Origin: Roseococcus suduntuyensis
GTDB lineage: Bacteria; Pseudomonadota; Alphaproteobacteria; Acetobacterales; Acetobacteraceae
Length of the DNA stretch: 64,000 nt
Assembly: GCF_014196305.1 (NCBI RefSeq)
Contig: NZ_JACIDJ010000001.1
Span: 728,194-792,193 of the forward strand
Reading direction: 5' to 3'
The notes under the pieces are model-generated. The model did not search any database and was not told the origin of the DNA. It was given only the letters and a program-made list of their open reading frames with translations. Position numbers and translations under genes: made by a program. This document shows, one piece after another, positions 1 through 10,006 of the stretch; the stretch's first letter is position 1, and every line of letters starts with the position of its first letter.

Positions 1-1672
1 CCTCACCCGCCCGCGCCGCCTCGATCGTCGCGTTCAGCGCCAGCAGGTTGGTCTGGCCCGCGATGTCGCTGATGAGGCGCACCACCTCGCCGATCTTGGT
101 GGCGGCCTCCGTCAGGGCCGCCATGGTGGCATCGGTGGCGCGGGTCTCCTCCATGGCGCGGCCGGCCACGCGGGCGGCTTCGGCCACCTGGCGGGTGATC
201 TCGCTGACCGAGGCCGAAAGCTCCTCGGCCGCGGCGGCCACGGTCTGCACATTGCGGCTGGCCTGGTCCGCGTCCTGGTTCACCGCATCGGCGAGGCGCG
301 CGGTATGGCCCGCCCCGGCGCGCAGTTCCGATGTGGCGCCGCGCATCACCTCCACGCGGTCCGCCATGGTGTCGAGTGCGGTGCCCAGCGCCGTCTCGAT
401 CTGCTGGGCCACCGAGGCGCGGGCCCGGCGGGCCTCCTCGGCGGTGGCGGCGCGCTGGGCGGTCGCGGCTTCCTCCAGGCCGCGGGCGCGCAAGGCTTCC
501 TGCCGCAGCCCGTCCAGGCCCCGGGCGAGGGCGCCGAACTCATCCGTGCGCGCGGTGGCGGGCACCGGGGCGTCATATTCGCCGGCGGCCAGGCGGCCGG
601 TGGCGGATTGCAGGCTGGCCAGCGGCGCCAGCACGCGGCGCAGCACCACCCACACCGCGACGGCGAGGAACAGCAGCGTCCCCCCCAGCACGGCGGCGGC
701 GGCGATGGACTGGGCCCGCGCCTCCGCGATCAGCGTCTCGGCGCGATCTTGCGTCACTTCGCTGGCGGCGTCGCGCACCAGCAGCAGGGTGCCGATCTGC
801 GGCGTGGTGCGCTCGATGAAGGCGGGGGCCGCCATGCGCGCGGCCGAGGGTTCGGCCTGGGCCGTGCTCAGCGCCCGGAATTCGTTGAAATAGCCGGCCT
901 GCGCCGCCGCTACCGCCGCCGCGAGGCGCGGGTTCGAGCGGGTTGCGGGCTCGGCCTCCAGCAGGCGCCAGGCGGAATCCACCGCCCCGCGCGACTGCGC
1001 GACGGCCGCCTGGTTTTGCGGCGTCAGGCCCCGGTTCGCGGCGATGGCGCCGGCCACTGTGCTGCGTTCTTGTCCGGAGGCATCGCGCGCCAGCCAGCTC
1101 GCCTGCTTCAGCATGTTCAGCCGCGCGATCAGCGGGTCATGTTCGCCGGCCGCGGCGAGCAGCGACGACCAGATGCCCTGCTGCGCCGCCACGAAGCGCG
1201 AGATCTCCCGGTGCAGTCCGCCGCGCGCGAAATCGGCGTCGCGTGCCTCGGCGGCCATGGCCATCTGCGCGTCGGCGCGGCGGCGCAGGGCCTCCAGCGG
1301 GGCGGCCATACCCTCCAGCTCCTCCAGCATGCGGACGGTCTCGGGCAGGCGGGCCTCGCGCAGATGGACCAGCGCCTCGGTCAGCTTGGCCTGGAACACG
1401 CCGCGGTGCCGCGCGATGGCGCCGCGCGCCGCATCACCGGCGGGCGTGGCGGCGGCCAGCGCGGCGTTGCTCTGGGCGCGTTCCAGCAGCAGCTCGAACA
1501 ACCCTTCGTTCAGGCGCGCGGCGGCCTTGTTCATCTCACTGGCCGCCCGGTGCTCCTCCCAGGCGGTCCAGGAGGAGCGCAGGGATGAGGTGGCCGGGAT
1601 CAGCGCCAGGATGGCCAGCACGAGACTGACCCCCAGGATGGGTGTGCGGACGGAGCCAAACAACTTGCTCAT
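1..1672 (-). CDS. Methyl-accepting chemotaxis protein (C-terminus cut by window edge)
   Basis: Chemoreceptor that would control CheA/CheW at the inner membrane. Reading leftwards from the ATG at 1672, about 557 codons stay open to the window edge. Residues about 9-28 form a membrane helix, followed by a long helical periplasmic region (about 30-285) with no recognised ligand motif, a second membrane helix near 290-310, a HAMP-like segment (about 310-365), a coiled coil, and the receptor signalling tip with the hallmark ISDIAGQTNLLALNATIE just inside the edge. The distal half of the signalling hairpin is outside the window. No che genes are nearby, so this looks like an orphan receptor. The MCP identity is certain from the tip; the ligand is unknown. 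The Shine-Dalgarno (SD) sequence before the ATG is weak. Confidence 0.93.
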   Translation of the reverse strand, partial: MSKLFGSVRTPILGVSLVLAILALIPATSSLRSSWTAWEEHRAASEMNKAAARLNEGLFELLLERAQSNAALAAATPAGDAARGAIARHRGVFQAKLTEALVHLREARLPETVRMLEELEGMAAPLEALRRRADAQMAMAAEARDADFARGGLHREISRFVAAQQGIWSSLLAAAGEHDPLIARLNMLKQASWLARDASGQERSTVAGAIAANRGLTPQNQAAVAQSRGAVDSAWRLLEAEPATRSNPRLAAAVAAAQAGYFNEFRALSTAQAEPSAARMAAPAFIERTTPQIGTLLLVRDAASEVTQDRAETLIAEARAQSIAAAAVLGGTLLFLAVAVWVVLRRVLAPLASLQSATGRLAAGEYDAPVPATARTDEFGALARGLDGLRQEALRARGLEEAATAQRAATAEEARRARASVAQQIETALGTALDTMADRVEVMRGATSELRAGAGHTARLADAVNQDADQASRNVQTVAAAAEELSASVSEITRQVAEAARVAGRAMEETRATDATMAALTEAATKIGEVVRLISDIAGQTNLLALNATIEAARAGE

Positions 1673-1729
1673 GGAGAAGACCTTGCAGCTATTTCGCCGC
1701 AGCCTGCCCCCGCGTCCCTGAATCCGCGC

Positions 1730-4700
1730 TTAACGTCGCGCTGGCGCCTCCGGCTCGCCGCCCAGGTCGAAGAGGCCGCGCAGGAAGCCCGGCGTCAGCG
1801 CGGCCAGCGGGTTCACCGTGATGGTGGGGTCCTCCGGCGGGCCCTGCGCGCGGAAGGTGGCGGCGAAGACCCCACCGCCACGCTCGGGGCTGAACAGCCG
1901 ACCGACCAATGGCAGGTTGCCCAGCAGCGTGTTGAAGACATAGGCGGGCACGATGGTGCCCTCCATGTCCAGCACCGCGCGTTCGCGCAGCAGCCGCCCC
2001 TGCGCCGTGAGGCCCAGCGAGGCCGAGAAGGCCCGCGCCTCGTTCACCCGCAGCACGTCCGGCTCCAGCACGAAGGGCACCACGGCGCGCGTGAAGACGA
2101 GGCCATTGCCCCCCTGCATGGCCTCCAGCACGCCGAACAGCGTCATGGCCTGCAGCAGCTTGCCCAGCGCCGGCGCGTCGCGCACCACGAAATTGTCCAG
2201 CTCGGCCGTGCCGGAGAGCGGCGCGCCGGGCCGTGTCTCGGTGTATTGCCCGGTCAGCGCCAGCCGCCCGCCGCTGATCGAGGTGGTGATGCCCAGCGCC
2301 CGCAGCACCGCCCCGCCATCCTCGGCCACTGCCCGCACCTGGCGGACATTGCCGCGGCCGGGTGTCAGCGCCGCCTCGAAGCCCCCGCCGCCGCGGGCGG
2401 TGCGGCCGCGCAGCGTGGCCTGACGCAGCACGCCGGCCGTATCCATCCGGCCCGTGGCCTGCACGGCGAAGATTTCGCGCTGGGGGCCGACCAGCACCTG
2501 GTCGAAGCGCAAATCCAGGTTCAGCGGCGGCTGTTGGCCCTCGGTGGGGGCGGGACGCTCGCTGGAGGGCGTGCTGGGCCCCAGCACCGGCCGCAGGTCG
2601 AGCAGGGGGCCACGCAGCGTGATGCTCCAGGGGTCGTTCGGCCGCGCGCCGGCCCGGGCATCGCCCACCAGGCGCGAGGCGCCGAACACCGTCTCCTGCA
2701 ACTCCACGCGCTCGATACGGTTGGCGCGGGCCACGGCGCGGGCGCGCAGCGCGAGTTCCAGCGCCTCGATCCGGATGCCCTCGATGCTGGTGAGCTGGTC
2801 ATTGTTGAGGCGCAGCGTCGCCTCGGCCTGGCCGGGGCTGCCCTCGGGCTTCTCCCAGCCCAGCGGCGGGAAGGCCAGCACCGCGTCGCGCAGATTTCCG
2901 GTCAGCGCGTAGCTGGCCTGGCCGTTGCGCCGGCGTTCGCCCCGCGCCTCGATGGCCACGGGCCCGCGCAGCAGCGCCCCGGCGTCGAGCCCCAGCGCGG
3001 CGAGCTGCGCCGCCGTGGGCCGCGCCGTCAGCGTCTCGCGCGAGACCACCTGCGTGGCCGGGCCGGGCCGGTAGTCCAGCTCCACCCCGAAGCGCAGCGC
3101 CACGCCTGCCAGCGTGCCGGTGCCGCTGCCGCGCAGCCCCTGCATGTCGGTGGTGAGTTCCGCCGTGGCCCCCTCCAGGTCGCGCCCCAGCAGCAGCGAG
3201 GCCACGCGTCCCTGGGTCAGCCGTGCCTCGGCGCGCAGCTGCATCTGCTCGGTGCGGAGGTCCGCCAGCAGGGGGAAGTCCAGTTGCAGCCGGCCGCTGA
3301 ACTGCCCGGCGCGCACGTCGATCGGGAAGGGCCGGCGGTCGAACAGGGCGAGGCGCGGGTGGCGCAGCACCGTGACCAGCCCGGTCAGCGGGCCGGACAG
3401 GTTGAAGGACATCTCGGCCGTGTCCGGCTGGCCGGGGGGCGCGAAGGCGAAGCGCAGCGTGGACTCGCCCGCCTGGATGCCGCCGGCCTCGGCGGTAAGC
3501 GCCCCGCCGCGCGTCTCGACCACCACGCCATCCCGCGCGAAGCGGGCGCGCCCGGCTACGCCGGAGACGGGGGGCATGGGGCGCAGGTAGTGGACGGTGG
3601 CGCCTTCCACGTTTGCCTCGCCGTCCAGCGCCTCCAGCTGCACCTCGCCCAGGGAATCATTGGCCGAGACGCCGATGCGCCAGCGCCCCTCGATGAGGGT
3701 GCCGGTGGTGATGTTGGTCGTGATCCAGTCCCGCGCGCCCCGGACCACGCCCTCGGGCCAGAGCCGTGGCAGTTCCGCGAAGCGGGCGTCGTTCAGGCTG
3801 AGCGAGACCTCGCTGGCCCAGCGCCCCTCCGCGAAGCGCGCCGCGCCCGTGGCCGCCAACCGTGTGGCGCGGCCGCCTTCCGCCGGGGCGGCGAGGTCGA
3901 GGTGCAACGCCTCCAGCGTCACCGCGCCGGGGCCGAGCGAGGCGCTGACCGCCGCCTCCGCGACCTGGAGGGCGCCCATGCCCGGAGGCGTCACCTCGGC
4001 CTCCGCCAGCACCAGATCCGCGCGGCCGCCCACCACGGCCCAGCGCGTCAGGTCGGGCGCGGTGGTCACGTCCAGCAGCAAGGCCGCCTCGCGCAGCACG
4101 CCGCGGTTCAGCGCGAGCCGCGCGGCCTCCCTGGCCTCGGGCGCGAGGTCGGTGGGCCAGAGGCGCGGGATGGCAGTGATGTCCAGTTCGCCCAGGTTCA
4201 GCCGCGCCCTTCCGGCCCAGCCCGGCGGCCGGCGCTGGAGCTCCGCGCTGGCCTCGATCGGCTGGCCCGCGGTGCCGGGCAGGCGCAGCATGGCGCGTTC
4301 GAGAATGAGGCTGTCCGGCGTGGCCAATGCCTCCGCCTCCAGCGCGTCGAAGGGGAGTTCGAGGCCAGGTGCGGGTCGCAGCAGCCCGCCCTCGGCGGCT
4401 TGCAGCGCCACGCCCAGCCCGTGCACCTGGCCCTCGCCATCCATGCTCAGGCTGGCCTGCACCGCGACCGGCGCGTCCAGCATGGTGAGCGGCGCGAGGA
4501 AGGGCAGAACCGCGGCCAACTCCGGCGGGCGCAGCACCGGCAGGTCGAGACGGAGATTGACCGAAGTGGGCTCGCCCTCCGCCTGGCCGGAGACATGGAC
4601 GGGCAGGCGCTTGGCGATGCCATCGGCGCCGATCGTCTCCAGCATGGCCTCGCCATCGGCCTCCAGCCCGCCCTCGCCGCCGCGCAGCAGGGTCAGGTGG

Positions 4701-5314
4701 ATCTCGCGCAGGTGGAAGGTGGCGCCCAGCGCGGCATCGCGCAGGCTGACGCGCCCGCCCAGGATGCGGACGCGGCGCAGCAGGGTGTGGGCGGCGCGTT
4801 CCTCCGGCGGGCGCATCAGGTCGGCCAGGAGCTGGGGCAGGGCGGAGGGCGTGGTGTCCGCGGGCGCCGGCTCCGCGCCTTGCTGGGGCGAGAGGTCGAG
4901 TCCCACCGTGCCATCCGCCTCCCGCCGCAGGCTGAGGACGGGGGCGAAGAGATCCACCGTGGCGGGGGCGAGGGTGCCGCGCAGCAGGGGGGCGAGGGCG
5001 AAGGTGACGGCGGCATCGGGCAGGGCGCCGGCCACCATCCCTTCGGCATCGGTCAGCCGGGCGCCGGAGACACGCACCTCCACGGGCGCCGAGCCGCCAT
5101 GGAAGCCTTCCCAGGCGATGGCCGCGCGGCCGACGGAGAGGCGCAGTTCACCCCCCTCGGCATTGGCCGCACGCTCGATCTGCCGGGCGAGGAAGGCCGA
5201 TTCCCAGGGTCCGGAGGAGAGCCGCCAGGCCAGCGCGCCCAGCACCAGCCCCGCCAGCAGCGGCAGGAAGAGCAGGAAGGAGAGGCTCCAACGAAGGGCT
5301 TGACCGGGCTTCAC
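1730..5314 (-). CDS. AsmA-like / YhdP-type envelope protein (DUF3971 family)
   Basis: A protein of about 1194 residues with one N-terminal membrane helix (within the first 30 residues, a leucine/alanine-rich stretch after an RW pair) and then a very long, repetitive beta-rich region. The C-terminus holds an AsmA-like part with an 'FVVRDAPALGKLLQAMTLFG' segment and a following 'G-N-L-P-L-V-G-R-L-F' region, as in YhdP/TamB-like proteins that bridge the periplasm and help move phospholipid to the outer membrane. I chose the GTG at 5314 because AGGGGA lies about 8 bases upstream and the hydrophobic helix follows directly. An upstream in-frame ATG at 5386 would run 49 bases into glnE. It is divergent from glnE with only 23 bases between starts. 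The family call is good; the exact lipid-transport role is inferred. Confidence 0.85.
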   Translation of the reverse strand: MKPGQALRWSLSFLLFLPLLAGLVLGALAWRLSSGPWESAFLARQIERAANAEGGELRLSVGRAAIAWEGFHGGSAPVEVRVSGARLTDAEGMVAGALPDAAVTFALAPLLRGTLAPATVDLFAPVLSLRREADGTVGLDLSPQQGAEPAPADTTPSALPQLLADLMRPPEERAAHTLLRRVRILGGRVSLRDAALGATFHLREIHLTLLRGGEGGLEADGEAMLETIGADGIAKRLPVHVSGQAEGEPTSVNLRLDLPVLRPPELAAVLPFLAPLTMLDAPVAVQASLSMDGEGQVHGLGVALQAAEGGLLRPAPGLELPFDALEAEALATPDSLILERAMLRLPGTAGQPIEASAELQRRPPGWAGRARLNLGELDITAIPRLWPTDLAPEAREAARLALNRGVLREAALLLDVTTAPDLTRWAVVGGRADLVLAEAEVTPPGMGALQVAEAAVSASLGPGAVTLEALHLDLAAPAEGGRATRLAATGAARFAEGRWASEVSLSLNDARFAELPRLWPEGVVRGARDWITTNITTGTLIEGRWRIGVSANDSLGEVQLEALDGEANVEGATVHYLRPMPPVSGVAGRARFARDGVVVETRGGALTAEAGGIQAGESTLRFAFAPPGQPDTAEMSFNLSGPLTGLVTVLRHPRLALFDRRPFPIDVRAGQFSGRLQLDFPLLADLRTEQMQLRAEARLTQGRVASLLLGRDLEGATAELTTDMQGLRGSGTGTLAGVALRFGVELDYRPGPATQVVSRETLTARPTAAQLAALGLDAGALLRGPVAIEARGERRRNGQASYALTGNLRDAVLAFPPLGWEKPEGSPGQAEATLRLNNDQLTSIEGIRIEALELALRARAVARANRIERVELQETVFGASRLVGDARAGARPNDPWSITLRGPLLDLRPVLGPSTPSSERPAPTEGQQPPLNLDLRFDQVLVGPQREIFAVQATGRMDTAGVLRQATLRGRTARGGGGFEAALTPGRGNVRQVRAVAEDGGAVLRALGITTSISGGRLALTGQYTETRPGAPLSGTAELDNFVVRDAPALGKLLQAMTLFGVLEAMQGGNGLVFTRAVVPFVLEPDVLRVNEARAFSASLGLTAQGRLLRERAVLDMEGTIVPAYVFNTLLGNLPLVGRLFSPERGGGVFAATFRAQGPPEDPTITVNPLAALTPGFLRGLFDLGGEPEAPARR

Positions 5315-5337
5315 CCTGCGCGTTCCCCTGCCCACCC

Positions 5338-8253
5338 ATGACACGTCCCCTGCACGACCCCGAAGGAATCGCGCGGCTTCGCGCACGCCTGGCGGAGGGC
5401 GACGCCGCGCAGCAGGCGCTGGCGGCCCGCGCCGAGGCCGTCTCGGTGCTGGAGGTGCTGGGCGCGCACAGCCCCTTCCTCTCGGACCTGGCCTTCCGCG
5501 AGGCGCCCACGCTGCACCGCCTGCTGGACCGGGGTGCGGACGCCGCCATGCAGACGGTGCTGGAGCCCCTCTGCACGGCCGATGTCGCCTCGCCGCGCGA
5601 GGCGGTGGCGAGCCTGCTGCGCCGGGCCAAGCGCCAGGGCGCCCTGGTGGCGGGCGTGGCGGACCTGATGGGAATGTGGCCGCTGGACCGCGTGACCGGC
5701 GCGCTGTCCGACCTGGCGGACGAGACTATCGAGTTCGCCATCGCCCACCTGCTGCTGGATGGCGCGCGGCGCGGCCAGATCCGGCTGCCGCGCACGAAGG
5801 GCGACAAGAAGCAGGTCACGAAGGGCTCGGGCCTGATCGTGCTGGGCATGGGCAAGCTCGGCGCGCGCGAGCTGAACTACTCCTCGGATGTTGATCTCCT
5901 GCTGCTGCACGACCCGGATTCGCCTTCCTACCACGAGGAACATGGGCCCGCGCCCTACATCCGCATCGCCCGGGACCTCGTTCGCCTGATGGAAGAACGC
6001 ACGGGCGAGGGTTACGTTTTCCGTACCGACCTGAGATTGCGTCCGGACGCCACGCCGCTCTGCGTCTCGGTGCCGGTGGCGCTGAGCTATTATGAAAGCC
6101 TGGGCCAGAACTGGGAACGCGCCGCCATGATCAAGGCGCGCTGCGTGGCGGGTGACCGTGCCCCGGCCGAGGCCTTCCTGCGCGAATTGCGCCCCTTCAT
6201 CTGGCGCCGCCACCTGGATTTTGCGGCGGTGGCCGACATCCATTCCATCAAGCGGCAGATCCACATCCACAAGGGCGAGCGCGGCGCGGGCGGCGAGATC
6301 GCGGTGGCGGGCCATGACGTGAAACTCGGCCGTGGCGGCATCCGCGAGATCGAGTTCAGCGTGCAGGTGCTGCAGCTGATCTGGGGCGGGCGCGACCCGG
6401 CGCTGCGCGACCAGACCACGCTGGGCGCGCTGGCGGCGTTGGCGGCGGCGGGCAAGATGGACCGCCGCGCGGCCGCCGACCTCGCGGATGCCTATGTCTT
6501 CCTGCGCAACACCGAGCACCGGCTGCAGATGGTGGAGGACCGCCAGACCCACCGCCTGCCCGAGGCACCACAGGAGCTGGACCGCATCGGCCGCTTCATG
6601 GGCTTCGCCGATGGCGCGGAATTCGGCGCGGCGCTGACCGCGCACCAGCGCCGGGTGGAGCAGCACTACAGCCGCATGTTCGAGGCGGCGCCTTCGCTCT
6701 CCACCGAGGGCGGCAGCCTCGTCTTCACCGGCGTGGAGGATGACCCCGCCACGCTCGAGAATCTGCGCGCCATGGGCTACCGCGAGGTGTCGTCCATCGC
6801 GGGCATGATCCGCTCCTGGCATCATGGCCGCCCGCGCGCCACCCGCACCGAGCGCGCCCGCGAATTGCTGACCGAGATCATGCCTGCCCTGCTGGCCGCC
6901 TTCGCCCGCCAGCGCGAACCGGATGCGGCGTTGATTCGCTTCGGGGAATTGCTGGGGCGGCTCTCGGCGGGGGTGCAGTTCCTCTCGCTGCTGCACCGGA
7001 ACCCGCCGCTGATGGGGCGGCTGGCCGGGCTGCTGGGCGCGGCGCCGCAACTGGCGGACCATCTGGCGCGGCAGCCGATGGCACTGGACGGGCTGCTGGC
7101 CGGCAGCCATGCCGCGCCGGGCGAGAAGCCGCTGGCCGCCCTGCCCGCCCTGGTGCGCGAGGCGCGCGACCTGGAGGAGGTGCTGGAGGCCACCCGCCGT
7201 CTCGTCACGGAACGCATGTTCGAGGTGGATGCGGCGAGCCTGGAGGGCCGGATGGACGCCGATGCCTCCGCGCTGGCGCGCAGCGAGGTGGCCGATGCCG
7301 CCATCGCCGCCCTGCTGCCCGCGGTCGAGCGCGACTTCGCCCGCCGCTTCGGCCGGGTGGCGGGCGGCGGCATGGCGGTGCTGGCGGTGGGCAAGCTGGG
7401 CGGGCGGGAGATGCTGCCGGCCAGTGACCTCGACCTGATCCTGATCTATGAGCACGCGCCCGAGGCCGAGGCCAGCGAGGGCGGCGCCAAGGCGCTCGCC
7501 CCTTCGGAATACTTCATCCGCCTGGCGCACCAGGTGGTGGCGGCGCTGACCTCGCCGGGGAAAGAGGGGCGCGCCTTCGAGGTGGACATGCGGCTGCGCC
7601 CCTCGGGCAACAAGGGGCCGGTGGCGGTGCGGCTCTCGGCCTTCCAGCGCTACCACGCCGAGGAGGCCTGGACCTGGGAGCGCATGGCCCTGACCCGCGC
7701 CCGCGCCGTGGCCGGCCCGCCCGAACTGTGCAAGGCCGTGCAGGCCGCGCGCGACGCGGCGCTGACCCAGCCGCGCGACCCCGCCGCCGCCCTGGCCGAT
7801 GCGGCGCATATGCGCGCCCGCATGCTGCGCGACATCCCGGGCGATGGGCCCTGGGACATCAAGTCCATGCCGGGCGGGCTGGTCGAGGTGGAGTTCATCT
7901 CCCAGGCCCTGACGGTCGCCCATGCCCCCGAACGCCCCCGCCTGCTGCGCGGCACGACGCGCGAGGTGCTGGCCGCGCTGGGCCGCGCCGGCTACCTGGA
8001 GGAACGCGAGGCGGCCACCCTGATCCAGGCCGAGCGCCTGTGGCGCACCCTGCTGGGCGTGATGCGCCTGACGGTGGGGCAATGGAAGGACCCGACCCTG
8101 CCCGTCACGGTCGAGGAGTCCCTGCGTGAGGCCGCGGCCACCCTTGTCCACCACGCGGTCCCGGATTTGGCCGCGCTGCGCGAGGTGATGCGCGACCACG
8201 CGGCGGCGGTGCGCGCCAGCTTCGAGCGGCGGGTGGGCAGGCTTTCGCCTTGA
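5338..8253 (+). CDS. glnE: Bifunctional glutamine synthetase adenylyltransferase/deadenylase
   Basis: 971 residues, the usual length for GlnE, which adds and removes AMP on glutamine synthetase in response to PII protein. Both nucleotidyltransferase domains keep their G-x-GKLG signatures: the N-terminal deadenylase at about residues 171-191 (GMGKLGARELNYSSDVDL) and the C-terminal adenylylase at about 682-703 (VGKLGGREMLPASDLDLI). A PII-responsive linker with GlnD-like helical regions lies between. The ATG at 5338 has no clear SD, so translation could start slightly downstream. It is divergent from the AsmA-like gene and convergent with the ABC permease genes. No glnA or glnB is present in the window. 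Confidence 0.97.
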   Translation: MTRPLHDPEGIARLRARLAEGDAAQQALAARAEAVSVLEVLGAHSPFLSDLAFREAPTLHRLLDRGADAAMQTVLEPLCTADVASPREAVASLLRRAKRQGALVAGVADLMGMWPLDRVTGALSDLADETIEFAIAHLLLDGARRGQIRLPRTKGDKKQVTKGSGLIVLGMGKLGARELNYSSDVDLLLLHDPDSPSYHEEHGPAPYIRIARDLVRLMEERTGEGYVFRTDLRLRPDATPLCVSVPVALSYYESLGQNWERAAMIKARCVAGDRAPAEAFLRELRPFIWRRHLDFAAVADIHSIKRQIHIHKGERGAGGEIAVAGHDVKLGRGGIREIEFSVQVLQLIWGGRDPALRDQTTLGALAALAAAGKMDRRAAADLADAYVFLRNTEHRLQMVEDRQTHRLPEAPQELDRIGRFMGFADGAEFGAALTAHQRRVEQHYSRMFEAAPSLSTEGGSLVFTGVEDDPATLENLRAMGYREVSSIAGMIRSWHHGRPRATRTERARELLTEIMPALLAAFARQREPDAALIRFGELLGRLSAGVQFLSLLHRNPPLMGRLAGLLGAAPQLADHLARQPMALDGLLAGSHAAPGEKPLAALPALVREARDLEEVLEATRRLVTERMFEVDAASLEGRMDADASALARSEVADAAIAALLPAVERDFARRFGRVAGGGMAVLAVGKLGGREMLPASDLDLILIYEHAPEAEASEGGAKALAPSEYFIRLAHQVVAALTSPGKEGRAFEVDMRLRPSGNKGPVAVRLSAFQRYHAEEAWTWERMALTRARAVAGPPELCKAVQAARDAALTQPRDPAAALADAAHMRARMLRDIPGDGPWDIKSMPGGLVEVEFISQALTVAHAPERPRLLRGTTREVLAALGRAGYLEEREAATLIQAERLWRTLLGVMRLTVGQWKDPTLPVTVEESLREAAATLVHHAVPDLAALREVMRDHAAAVRASFERRVGRLSP

Positions 8254-8270
8254 GCGGCTGATGTCAGGTC

Positions 8271-9089
8271 CTATCGCCTCAACCGGCTGATCCCATCCGC
8301 CACCAGGTTGCAGGCCAGCACCGTCAGCATGATGGCCAGCCCCGGCCAGAAGGCGGCGAGCGGCGCCTGGAACACCAGTTCCTGCGCGTTGGCCAGCATG
8401 TTGCCCCAGGAGGGCGCGGGCGGCGCGATGCCCAGGCCCAGGAAGCTCAGCACGCTCTCGGCCAGAACGGCGCCGCCGACCGCCAGCGCGGTGGCGATGG
8501 CGATGGGCGCGGCGAGGCTGGGCAGCACATGGCGCGTCAGTACGCTCCGTTCCGACACCCCCAGCGCGCGGGCCGCCCGCACGAAGTCTCGTGCCAGCAG
8601 CGACAGTGCCGAGGCCCGCACCAGCCGTGCCACCCCCACCCAGCCGAAGGCCGCCAGCAGCCCCGCGATGCGGACCATGTCGGCCGTGGCCTCGCCGCGC
8701 GGCAGGCCGATGATGGCGGGATCCAGCGCGGCCAGGATCACCAGCAGCGGCAGGGCGGGCAGGGCCAGGATGCCGTCGGCCAGGCGCATCAATACCGCAT
8801 CCAGCCAGCCGCCGCGCCAGGCGGCCAGCAGTCCGATGACGGTGCCGATGGTCGTGGCGGCCAGCGCCGCGGCCAGCCCCACGGTCAGCGAAACCCGCGC
8901 CCCATGCAGCAGCCGCAGCAGCACGTCGCGCCCCAGGTCATCGGTGCCCAGCGGATGCTCGGCCGAGGGCGGCGCGAAGCGGTTGAACAAATCCGGCGCG
9001 AAGGCGTCATGGCCAAGCCACCAGCCGCCCAGTGGCGCGGCGAGCGCGGCCAGGGCCAGCAAACCCAGCAGGGCGAGGCCCACCTTCAT
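8271..9089 (-). CDS. ABC transporter permease, DppC/OppC type
   Basis: Inner-membrane permease subunit (272 residues) of a peptide/nickel-class ABC importer. An N-terminal helix is followed by a 'HPLGTDDLGRDVLLRLLHGARVS' type region, then five further helices and the EAA loop for contact with the ATPase (about residues 180-200, RAARALGVSERSVLTRHVLP). The ATG at 9089 overlaps the upstream permease's TGA by one base. A GTG one codon earlier (9092) is the alternative start. It is last in the operon substrate-binding protein-VOC-DppB-DppC. No ATPase gene follows, because glnE ends convergently 17 bases away. Confidence 0.92.
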   Translation of the reverse strand: MKVGLALLGLLALAALAAPLGGWWLGHDAFAPDLFNRFAPPSAEHPLGTDDLGRDVLLRLLHGARVSLTVGLAAALAATTIGTVIGLLAAWRGGWLDAVLMRLADGILALPALPLLVILAALDPAIIGLPRGEATADMVRIAGLLAAFGWVGVARLVRASALSLLARDFVRAARALGVSERSVLTRHVLPSLAAPIAIATALAVGGAVLAESVLSFLGLGIAPPAPSWGNMLANAQELVFQAPLAAFWPGLAIMLTVLACNLVADGISRLRR

Positions 9090-10006
9090 CACGCGATCCG
9101 TGGATCGAGCCAGCGCTGCGCCAGGTCGGCCGCCAGCGTCGCCAGCATGGTCACCACCGCCACCAGCAGCAGCGCCAGCAGGGCCAGGTTGAAATCGTTG
9201 CCCATCACCGCGTCATAGATCAGCTTGCCCATGCCGGGCCGGGCGAAGACCGTCTCCGTGATGAGCGCGCCCGAGACCATGGCCCCGGCATCGAGGGCCG
9301 CGATGGTCAGCAGCGGTACGGCGGCATTGGGCAGGGCGTGGCGGGCCAGCACCCGCGCCTCGCTGGCCCCCTTGGCGCGGGCGGTGCGGATGTGTGGCTC
9401 CTCCAGCGCGGCGCGCAGGGCGGCGGCGGAATGGCGCGCATAGGCGGCGAGGTTGGCGAAGGCGAGCGTCGCCACCGGCAGCACCAGGAAGCGCCACCCC
9501 GCATCGGCACCCCCCGCCGGCAGCCAGCCCAATTGCACCGCGAACAGGATGATCAGCAGGATGCCCAGCCAGAAGGAGGGCGTGGCCTGCGCCACCAGCG
9601 CCACCCCCTGCACGAAGGGCGCGAGCCGCGGACGCGCCGCCGCCAGCGCCCCCAGCCCCACGCCGAGCGTGATGGCGATGCCGATGGCCAGCGCCAGCAA
9701 TTCCAGCGAGGAGAGCAGCGCCGGCCACAGCAGTTGCGCCACGGGCTGCGCGAAGAGGCGCGAATGGCCGAAATTGCCGCGCAGCACCTCGCCGGCCCAG
9801 GCGAAATAGCGCGACATCAGCGGCTGGTCCAAGCCGTGCAGTTCGCGCAGCCGCGCCGCGTCCTCGCTGGTCAGGCGAGGGTCGCCGGCGATGGCCATCT
9901 CGATGGGGTCGCCCGGCATCAGCCCGATCAGCAGGAAGGCGCAGAGCGAGAGGATGACCGTCATCACCGCGATCTGCGCCAAGCGCGAGAGGATGAGGCC
10001 CGTCAT
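9089..10006 (-). CDS. ABC transporter permease, DppB/OppB type
   Basis: First permease subunit (305 residues), partner of the downstream DppC-like protein in the membrane channel. It has the DppB layout: an N-terminal helix, a long periplasmic loop containing MPGDPIEMA and 'LRELHGLDQPL', a cluster of helices, and the EAA motif near residues 200-220 (RTARAKGASEARVLARHALP). The start ATG overlaps the stop of the VOC gene (ATGA), which implies translational coupling. Substrate is probably an oligopeptide or similar small molecule, judged from family and operon only. Confidence 0.92.
   Translation of the reverse strand: MTGLILSRLAQIAVMTVILSLCAFLLIGLMPGDPIEMAIAGDPRLTSEDAARLRELHGLDQPLMSRYFAWAGEVLRGNFGHSRLFAQPVAQLLWPALLSSLELLALAIGIAITLGVGLGALAAARPRLAPFVQGVALVAQATPSFWLGILLIILFAVQLGWLPAGGADAGWRFLVLPVATLAFANLAAYARHSAAALRAALEEPHIRTARAKGASEARVLARHALPNAAVPLLTIAALDAGAMVSGALITETVFARPGMGKLIYDAVMGNDFNLALLALLLVAVVTMLATLAADLAQRWLDPRIA

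Noticed and set aside
2246..5341. 1031-codon open frame opposite the AsmA-like gene
   Set aside because: Low-complexity antisense frame without domains. The minus-strand gene has a membrane helix and family features.
5311..8199. 962-codon open frame opposite glnE
   Set aside because: Antisense to a well-supported gene. The translation is rich in Gln, Arg, His and Ala, has no family features, and arises because third-position GC removes stops in this frame.
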